Shown here piece by piece: positions 57,101 to 64,000 of a DNA stretch of 64,000 nucleotides (its first letter is position 1; every line of letters begins with the position of its first letter). The stretch spans positions 124,001 through 188,000 of the forward strand of contig JAYKXP010000069.1 of the NCBI GenBank assembly GCA_037176845.1, written 5' to 3'. Origin of the DNA: Paramarasmius palmivorus. Its lineage: Eukaryota; Basidiomycota; Agaricomycetes; Agaricales; Marasmiaceae. The position numbers and the translations under genes are program-made. Below the pieces are notes generated by a model. That model did not search any database. It saw only the letters and a list, made by a program, of their open reading frames with translations, and was not told the origin of the DNA.

Positions 57101-59926
57101 ATGTCGTCCCCATCGTCACCTGTAACAATACGCCCCAATTCCAAGGCTGTCCTCAGCGACGAGAATGTTTCAAGATCGTTTGCTAGCAGCGTTGACATTC
57201 TTCGTGCTCAATACTCGGGTACTCCCCCTAGTACCTCTCTCAATATTCCACTTCGAAATGCTTCACCCGCTCTTTCTTCTACACCAGCGGGAAACGATGG
57301 CTCTCCTTTACGACCAAGAACGAATCCAGTCCCTGGTACGAGCGGTGCTACTGGAAGGAAAGGCTCCGGAACAGGAAGTGGGTCTGGTAGCGGAACCCCG
57401 ATGATGCCGCCTTTCGACCTCGAAGACTTACCAGCCGAGGAGAAGGCTCGTATATTGAGGAGACATCTTGTATCTAGGGAAGAACGAGAACGAGAACAAC
57501 AAGAAGGCTCAGATTTGAATGTACCCACCTTATCTCGGAGGTCATCCAACTCGCAGCGAAGCAGCAATGGCAACTCGAACCGCGGCGTGCTTTCACGAGA
57601 GGATTCAGAGCCTTTCCCAATTCCATACCACGCACCTGGTGCGGATGTAACGTACGTTATGAACCCGCCCATTGGGCCTTTATACCTTAGCAAAAGTCCC
57701 TCACATTCCCATCCTCACCTGACAGGCATGATATTTATAAATGGCATTCCAATGCACAACGACAGGCAGCTCGGGTTCGTTCTCAGTCATTTCCATGCAC
57801 CCAGTGCGGCTCCGGATCCGACCTTCGAGCACATTCATGAACCAGGCGGCTTCAGGCGGAATTACGTCTTGTTGCGCGCGAATGAGCAGGGGGCGGATGA
57901 ACCTAGGATGTTGAACAATTTCATCGACTTTTTGTATTTGTACGGCCATTTTGCTGGAGAAGACTTGGAGAGGATGAAGAAGACGAAGAGAAGGAAGACG
58001 AAGAGCAGCCTGCTGCCGGACCATCAAGTGGACCTAGTGCAGGCTTCGGAGACGTGTCGGAATCTTCGCCGCTATTAGGCAGGTCAAGATCACGGTCAAG
58101 ATCGAGACGAAGAGCCGCATCTGTTTCCCATGGCAATGCTACAGTCACACAAGCCGTGCTTATGGTGCGTGCTGTTCAATCATCTCATCCATGAGTCGTG
58201 CTCATAAAACATAGTTGCTCAAAGGTTTTGTTGGTACCGGTGTTCTATTCCTGGGTAAAGCGTGAGTGTCCGTTATTCGTTCACAAGCCCTTTCACTGAG
58301 TCACTTCGCACAGGTTCTTCAACGGAGGCATTCTGTTTTCGTCTCTCGTCTTCATCTTCATCGCCATCATTTCCTTACACTCGTTCTTACTGCTCGTCCG
58401 AGCGAAGCTGGTCGTCCCTGGTAGCTTTGGAGGTATGCATAACCTCCTATTTTAGTTGGCCGATACTTGACATTTGCTCAGATATTGGGGGTACACTATA
58501 CGGCAACTGGATGCGCCAACTTATCCTTGGCTCCATTGTGGTCTCCCAGCTCGGTTTCGTCGGTGCCTACATCATCTTCGTCTCAGAGAATTTACAGGTA
58601 CTGTCTCTCATCTCAATGGTTCCTTACTTCCCATTGATAGTGTGTCCAATAGGCATTTGTACTCGGTGTAACCAATTGCGTGCACAACATCCCAGTTCGG
58701 ATGTTCATTCTTCTCCAGACGCTCGTTTTCCTCCCTCTTTCCTTGGTACGGGATATCGTTAAACTAAGCACAACCGCACTCATTGCCGATGCGTTCATCG
58801 TGGCTGGTCTGGTATATATCTTCGGAAGCGAGATCAAGTTGATTGCGGAAAGGGGAACTAGAGATGTAATTCTTTTCAACCCTGGAAAGGCCTCGTTATT
58901 CATAGGGTGAGTGAATGGTTCGCATCATTGCATGTGAACCGACCTTTTGACTGTTAACCGTGCTTTCTAGAACTGCCGTCTTCTCGTTCGAAGGGATTGG
59001 TTTAGTGAGCATTCTTGTTCTTAGTCCGGTTCACATACTGAACCATGAGCTCAGATTGTCCCCATTACGGATTCGATGCGCGAGCCTCATAAATTCCCGG
59101 CCGTTTTGACCGGTGTCATGGCATTCTTGTTGAGCAAGTATTTAAGCAACATGATTCCTAAACTGTACTCATCTCCTTTCTTGAAATCTAGTCCTGTTTG
59201 GTGGCGCTGGTGCTTTGGCCTATCTTACCTTTGGTTCTGAAATCCATGCAGTCGTTCTAGTCAACCTGAACCCAGCAAGCAAAATGGTCCAAGCTGTGCG
59301 TACATTCGCCATACCTTGACGACACTCTTTATATTGATGCACGTATACCCCAGGTCCAAGTTCTTTATTCCATGGCGATCATGCTTTCGGTACCGCTCCA
59401 GCTGTTCCCCGCCATCAAGATCCTTGAGAATGGGTTGTTCACCCGAAGCGGCAAGGTTAGCACCAAGGTCAAGTGGACGAAGAACGTATTCAGGTTCTTG
59501 ATTGTATTCGTCACGGCCGGTCTTGCAACTCTGGGAGCGAAGGATTTGGATAAATTCGTTGCCCTCGTCGGGTGCTTTGCTTGGTTCGTCTTATGTGACA
59601 AACAGTTAAACTGGGACGCTAATTCAGGTGGCAGTGTTCCTCTGTGCTACGTCTACCCTGCTATGTTGCATTACAAGGCATGTGCCCATACAAGGAAACA
59701 GAAGATCGCGGATATCGCTATGATCGTATTTGGAATGATTGCTGCTGTTTTCACGACAGTGCAGACTATCCAGGTCGGTGTCTTATTTTCCACAGTAAAG
59801 CCAAGATGAAGACACTGAGATTTCGAATAGTTGATTGCTTCACCGAGTGAAGGAGAGCCTGGGCTTGGAACTTGTGAGCCACCCACTACAGCAGATCCTC
59901 AAAGCGTGTTTGGAAGGGCGTGGTAG
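57101..59926 (+). CDS. Vacuolar amino acid transporter, AVT3/4 type (AAAP family)
   Basis: AVT3/4-type carriers export amino acids from the vacuole. About ten exons. The long polar N-terminus (ATG 57101, MSSPSSPVTIRPNSKAVLSD) includes FDLEDLPAEEKARILRRHLV and EHIHEPGGFRRNYVLLRANE. The membrane domain starts LLKGFVGTGVLFLGKAFF, then ILGSIVVSQLGFVGAYIIFV, VRMFILLQTLVFLPLSLVR, LIADAFIVAGLVYIFG, TAVFSFEGIGLVIPI, the GAGALAYLTFGSEI motif, SVPLQLFPAIKILENGLF and CVPLCYVYPAMLHYKA. A last exon (LIASPSEGEPGLG) ends at TAG 59924-59926. Frame breaks occur near 57790 (TTT run) and about 57965-57973, and the donor near 59130 is not a standard GT in phase. Otherwise the exon chain is regular. Confidence 0.85.
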
Positions 59927-60390
59927 AGTACTCATGTTCCCGGTTAAATGGACCCGTTGGTTATACCTATGCGCAAGTTATATCAATCATATAATCCATT
60001 TGCATCTAGTACATACTTACATTTGAATCTTAAATGCCTACATTTATGATGTGTAATGCATTGTCATCCCACCTTTCTCCAACTAATATCGATGATCTCC
60101 CTGGCGTCGTTCTAAGGTTAGATGTCCTTTTTTCCATGGTTATCAGCTAATCCGTGTCATTTTTCCACACACTGAGGGAACAGACTGGCGGAAGATGTAA
60201 TCGCTTGCATATGCTTACAGGCTTCCGCCGAGGTTCATGTAATTTCCCCCTTGTCATCAAATTCAGGCTTGATCAGCTTCAGGTCCAGCCATGTTCGCCC
60301 TGACGACGCTTGGGTATTCGGGATGGAGACTCGAGATATAAAAAAACCGTACCGTTCCAGGCAACATGTCCCAACAATCCCCTTCATAGT
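59927..60390. other. Intergenic with promoter of the flavoprotein gene
   Basis: No gene is seen. It contains the TATA box at 60337-60346 and a short upstream ATG (60366) in a different frame from the main ATG at 60391. Confidence 0.4.
60337..60346 (+). promoter_or_regulatory. TATA box
   Basis: TATAAAAAAA, about 50 bp upstream of the ATG at 60391. Confidence 0.5.
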
Positions 60391-61796
60391 ATGTCCTACA
60401 AGAAATCCGACGACAGAACCAACATTGTCATCGTTGGCGGAGGGTCTGCCGGCGTGAATGTTGCCAGACCACTCTCGAAGTCTCTGGATCCAGCAAAGTT
60501 CAATGTCATCCTCATAAATCCTCGACCATACATCATCTTCCTCATCCCTATGCTCCGTGTCGCCGTTTCAGACCGTGACAATCTCAAGGAGCAGGCGCTC
60601 GTTCCGTACGACAGGCTCTTCCATAATGGAAACGGGCAATTTATTCAAGGAACTGTCGTCCATATCAATCAGAAGAGGGAGGAAAAGAGCGGAGAGGTAG
60701 TGCTGGATAATGGGGAAACAGTGAGATACGATGCACTGGTCCTTGCGACAGGTGAGTTCAGCAATCTCTCTTGGGGAACACGCTCGTCTTAACGTTCCTC
60801 GATAGGTTCCAAGTGGGACGGGCCCATAGCTTTCCCAAAGACCCTTCTCAAGTCGACCCTTTCATCAATAACCGGCGTCAGGAGTTTGCTAAAGCCAAGA
60901 ATATACTCATTGTCGGCGGTGGTTCAGTGGGCATAGGTGTGTTTCTCGCTAATAAATCAACGCCACTTGCTGATCATCTTAATACTTAGAACTCGCCGGT
61001 GAGATTAGGGATATGTGGGCAGTACGTGATTTATTGTTACGCACCTCTAAACGCGTCTAATGTTGCACAGGACAAGGAAATTACCATTATCCAGCGCGAC
61101 AAATTGCTCCTCAATAGCACATATCCTGAAAAGATGCGCCGCGGTATCCAAAAGCAAATCGAGTCTCGCAATGTGAAGGTCATCTTGAACGACTCGTTAG
61201 AAGGCGACATCCCCGAAGGTCCCTATTCCGGAACCATTCAGACACAAAAGGGAAAGGCACTGAATCCTGACTTGATAGTGAGTTACTTGCTCTATCAAAC
61301 CATCGGTATTTTGACGCCTGGCGACAGGTTAAAACATGGGGCACCAAACCCGACACAGAGTTCATAGGCGCATCTCTAGGAACAGACATTCTATCTTCCC
61401 AAGGCCTGGTCAAAGTCAATGCTACTCTCCAACTACCTGCATATCCCAATATCTTTGCTGCTGGTGACATAGTCGATTGGCCAGAGCAAAAACAGGCTTC
61501 CAAGGCAGCCAACCACGCAGGTATTGTCGCGAAGAACATCATTAGCTACGCGACAGGAAAGCCGGTCAAGAAACTATACAAGGGATCCACTGAGTTCATT
61601 ATGGTGACGAATGGCAAGGTCGGACCATGTTCGTTGCACTATGTTTTCTGTTACTGATATAGCTTTCACTAGGAATCTGGACTGGCTTACGTCGATGTCC
61701 TATGGGGCTTAATGTTGGGCCCATGGTTGAACTGCGATGTTCAAGTCAAAGAGTCTCGTTTTGCCATTCCTTCGTCCCCAAGTGGGATATTCTTAA
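60391..61796 (+). CDS. FAD-dependent AIF2/FSP1-like oxidoreductase
   Basis: The family comprises NAD(P)H:quinone-type flavoproteins (AIFM2/FSP1, yeast Aif1/Nde relatives). An FAD-binding Rossmann motif starts the protein: TNIVIVGGGSAGVNVARPLS. Next come FNVILINPRPYIIFLIPMLR, RYDALVLATG (end of exon 1), KWDGPIAF, and the NAD(P)-binding Rossmann AKNILIVGGGSVGIELAGEI. Later are DKEITIIQRDKLLLNSTYPE, the FAD-contact motif YPNIFAAGDIVDWPEQKQAS, YVDVLWGLMLGPW and a C-terminus ending FKSKSLVLPFLRPQVGYS. Five to six introns splice in phase. One base is missing near 60831-60836 and one is gained near 61727-61738; the second decides whether the stop is 61794-61796 or 61858. The start at 60391 is preferred because a TATA box precedes it. 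Confidence 0.8.
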
Positions 61797-62419
61797 TCCC
61801 CTTATCCATCCTTTTTGATAGTCTTCTTGGGCTTGTACTCCATTTCCCAGTAAATATTTAATACGTATTTAAATTCAATCCGTTTCCTCGGTGGCGTATG
61901 TACTGTAGCGGCTAAATCAGTCAATGACACTATTTTCTCCAAGACTTGCAAGGGCGAAGTACAATATCGGGGCGAGGATCTTTTCCATGATTTACAAATA
62001 AGAACGCTAAATAAACACTCGTAGTATGGTAGAACGTGGCTAAACTGGCTTGGGTTAACCAAGCTGATTTTTATGCTCTGCGGTTTAACGGTTCCACTGG
62101 CTTCTACATATAGCCTGGAAAAACTTTTCTATAGTTCAATGACGATCACTTAGACTATACAGTAGAGCCTATCATCGTCTGAGTATTCTCAGAAGCTTAT
62201 CGCTTTCCGCTTAAAATTCGCAGAGACAGCCCTTTTGCTTCCTCGTAAACCGGTTCTATTTTGTTAGCATATATATACGTGTATGACAGCTTGTACCCAA
62301 CAAAATAGTGCGTTCGATTGTGTCATTTTGTACAATCTATCCGTGAATGATCCTCCAATATTCCCAAAATCAATAGCAAGTAGTCATCACACGTCGCTGA
62401 CTCGTCGAAATCTCTATCT
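61797..62419. other. Convergent intergenic region, no gene seen
   Basis: AT-rich DNA between the flavoprotein gene and the MATE gene, which face each other. No repeat or RNA was recognised. Confidence 0.4.
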
Positions 62420-64000
62420 CTAGTGTCCGATCGGCTGCTGGGTAGTATCGGACTTGTCATGATGGTCGTTCGCGATCCTCTCCATTACCTTCTCTACTTC
62501 CCGATTCCAATCGGTCCTCAGACACATTGCAGAACCAAAGATAGAGCAGTAGATGAGTGATATTGTTAGACCGATCCATAGGCCGTGCAGGCCTAGGTCG
62601 AAGTTAAAGGCAAGCCATGCGCCGAATGGTACACCTAAAAGCTCGCGATTAGTTTGCGCTGCTCAGATGTAAGGGATCTTGACGCACCGATAACGTAGTA
62701 GGCACTGAGATATGTTCGGAATAAATTTAGTTCTACTCTTGCATTGCGCGAATGAAAGGGTCTCCTACCTGAGATTTAGCAATGCTCCTGTAACCTGCTT
62801 TCCCCTCGCTCTGAGGACTCCGTTCGCGACAGCCGAATTTCCGTCAAAGACTTGGAACAATGCAACTAGAGGCAGCGTAGACGAAACCATAGTGGCAACC
62901 TCTGCATGACAACATCATCAGGCTACAGGACTCAAGGAATAAACGTGGAACTGACCAGGATCTTCGTTGAACATGTATGACCAGCTGCGACGGAAAGTGA
63001 AGAACATCAAGCTAGACGCCGATCAACAACGATATTTTAGCCGAGGAACGGCGAGCATCTTACCTGAATACCAAGGCCACAAGAAAGGCTATGAAAATAG
63101 CAGATTTGCAAACGATGCCTGCTCGGCGAGGACGCTGTTCTCCGAGAAGGTTACCGATTCTAACAAGGGGAAGAAGTCAGCCTCCATCCGTCCTTAATCC
63201 AGCCAATACCTACCGGACAGAAGTCGCCACAGCTAGCGCGTACGGAGCCTGGAATGTCGTCGAGGCAGACACAAGGAGCACAGACTGACTCGCTAGCGCA
63301 ACGGGGCCAATTCTGAACATGAGGATTCAGCTTTCCACTCCCGAACGCATCCTAACCACAGGAGACTCACAATGACGCAGCCAGACCCACCAATTCCCAA
63401 GCCCACCATTCGGACGGCAGTTTGACCTACACGCGTACCAATTTAGCTTCTTCGTGAGATCAAAATCTGGAGAAAGGTACGAACCGACACCACCAAGGCC
63501 TAAGTGTACCAAAGTACCAAGACTGGTAAAACTCCGGCGAGAGATAGGGTACCATGCAGTTTTGGGTACGAAGAATACGCCATAGATGATTGACATGAGC
63601 GAGATCAGGTTAAAGGAGATGGCAGTAGCAATAGGTGCTCCAATGAAACCGAGGCGGATAGGCTTCCGGACCCCAAACTGTCATGCCAGTGGTCAGTCGA
63701 CTTCAATATAGCTCCTTCTGGATGAGCAGGTACCTAGGACGTAGTTTAAGAGGGCATTGATTGGAGCAACGACGAATATAATTCGTGTGGGTACAGTGAA
63801 GAGACCTGTAGGGCGCTCAGTCCAAACTCAAAACAGTCGCACGTCCAAGGGACATACCTTGTGACTGGAAATACCGTCTATGACGAACGTAAGCATTCAT
63901 TATAGATACCTCAGGATAGACGATAACGAACCGACTGATTAAGTTGAAAGCATAAGCTACGGGGCACTTTTAGTCTAACTGTGTTGAAAAAGTTGGGAAG
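62420..64000 (-). CDS. MATE-family multidrug/toxin exporter, C-terminal part (5' end outside window)
   Basis: MATE proteins are 12-helix cation-coupled exporters. On the minus strand from the window edge, the exons read FNLISR | YFQSQ | GLFTVPTRIIFVVAPINALL | FGVRKPIRLGFIGAPIATAI and SLMSIIYGVFFVPKTAWYPI, then, through several more exons, VPFGAWLAFNFDLGLHGLWI and GLTISLIYCSIFGSAMCLRT with a charged tail ending QQPIGH and TAG at 62422-62420. The order matches the second half of fungal MATE proteins. The middle (62650-63380) has several short exons whose exact borders I did not fix. The N-terminal half lies beyond position 64000. Confidence 0.75.

Noticed and set aside
1..64000. Possible virus, plasmid or complete autonomous transposon (transposase, reverse transcriptase)
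   Set aside because: No transposase, integrase, reverse transcriptase or capsid-like motif was recognised in any frame; only repeats and possible non-autonomous elements are visible.

Overview
This window reads as nuclear DNA of a basidiomycete fungus, most likely an agaricomycete. The evidence is gene density with introns of about 45-60 bp in almost every gene (GT...AG with CTAAC/CTGAC-like branch points), several protein families I know mainly from Agaricomycetes (seven-helix DUF6533-like proteins, LRR/F-box paralogues, NACHT proteins beginning with a GSQVNVGRDANN-type motif, a protein with a GMSS(D/N)E motif, T5orf172/GIY-YIG proteins), and conserved fungal housekeeping genes at the right end. 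No rRNA, CRISPR array or convincing tRNA was found.

Layout. 1-13 kb: accessory genes, mostly on the minus strand: a large orphan protein (595-3344), a membrane/secreted orphan (4148-5050), a coiled-coil gene, an LRR-like gene, a membrane-anchored repeat protein (8805-10766), and a WD40 protein with a C-terminal membrane helix (11642-13307). 14-24 kb: a plus-strand gene with a tandemly duplicated exon-intron unit (14010-15657), a 417-bp tandem duplication, a short RNA14-like HAT-repeat gene (19601-21448), a Cys-cluster protein and another LRR gene. 24-35 kb: a 1.4-kb direct duplication (24.36-25.78 and 30.20-31.61 kb) enclosing an F-box/LRR gene, then gene relics (KEL3-like kelch fragment) and a T5orf172 gene. 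35-42 kb: a truncated glutamate decarboxylase, a GH79 beta-glucuronidase-like gene and a WD40 gene. 42-53 kb: three seven-helix membrane protein genes, two of them in a 1.9-kb segmental duplication, around a broken NACHT gene. 53.6-64 kb: conserved genes: SIN1/AVO1 (TORC2), an AVT-type vacuolar amino acid transporter, an AIF2/FSP1-like flavoprotein and a MATE exporter cut by the window edge.

Three things stand out. (1) A dispersed structured element occurs four times: four 16-17-bp palindromes around GTTAAC, in two pairs either side of a conserved core that contains a GATA-type motif; one copy is inverted. (2) The seven-helix gene duplication carries the 5' end of SIN1 with it. (3) Many conserved genes contain one-base frame breaks, usually in short homopolymers, so either the consensus has indel errors or this haplotype is decaying. 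Exon models were made by eye from splice signals and reading-frame continuity.
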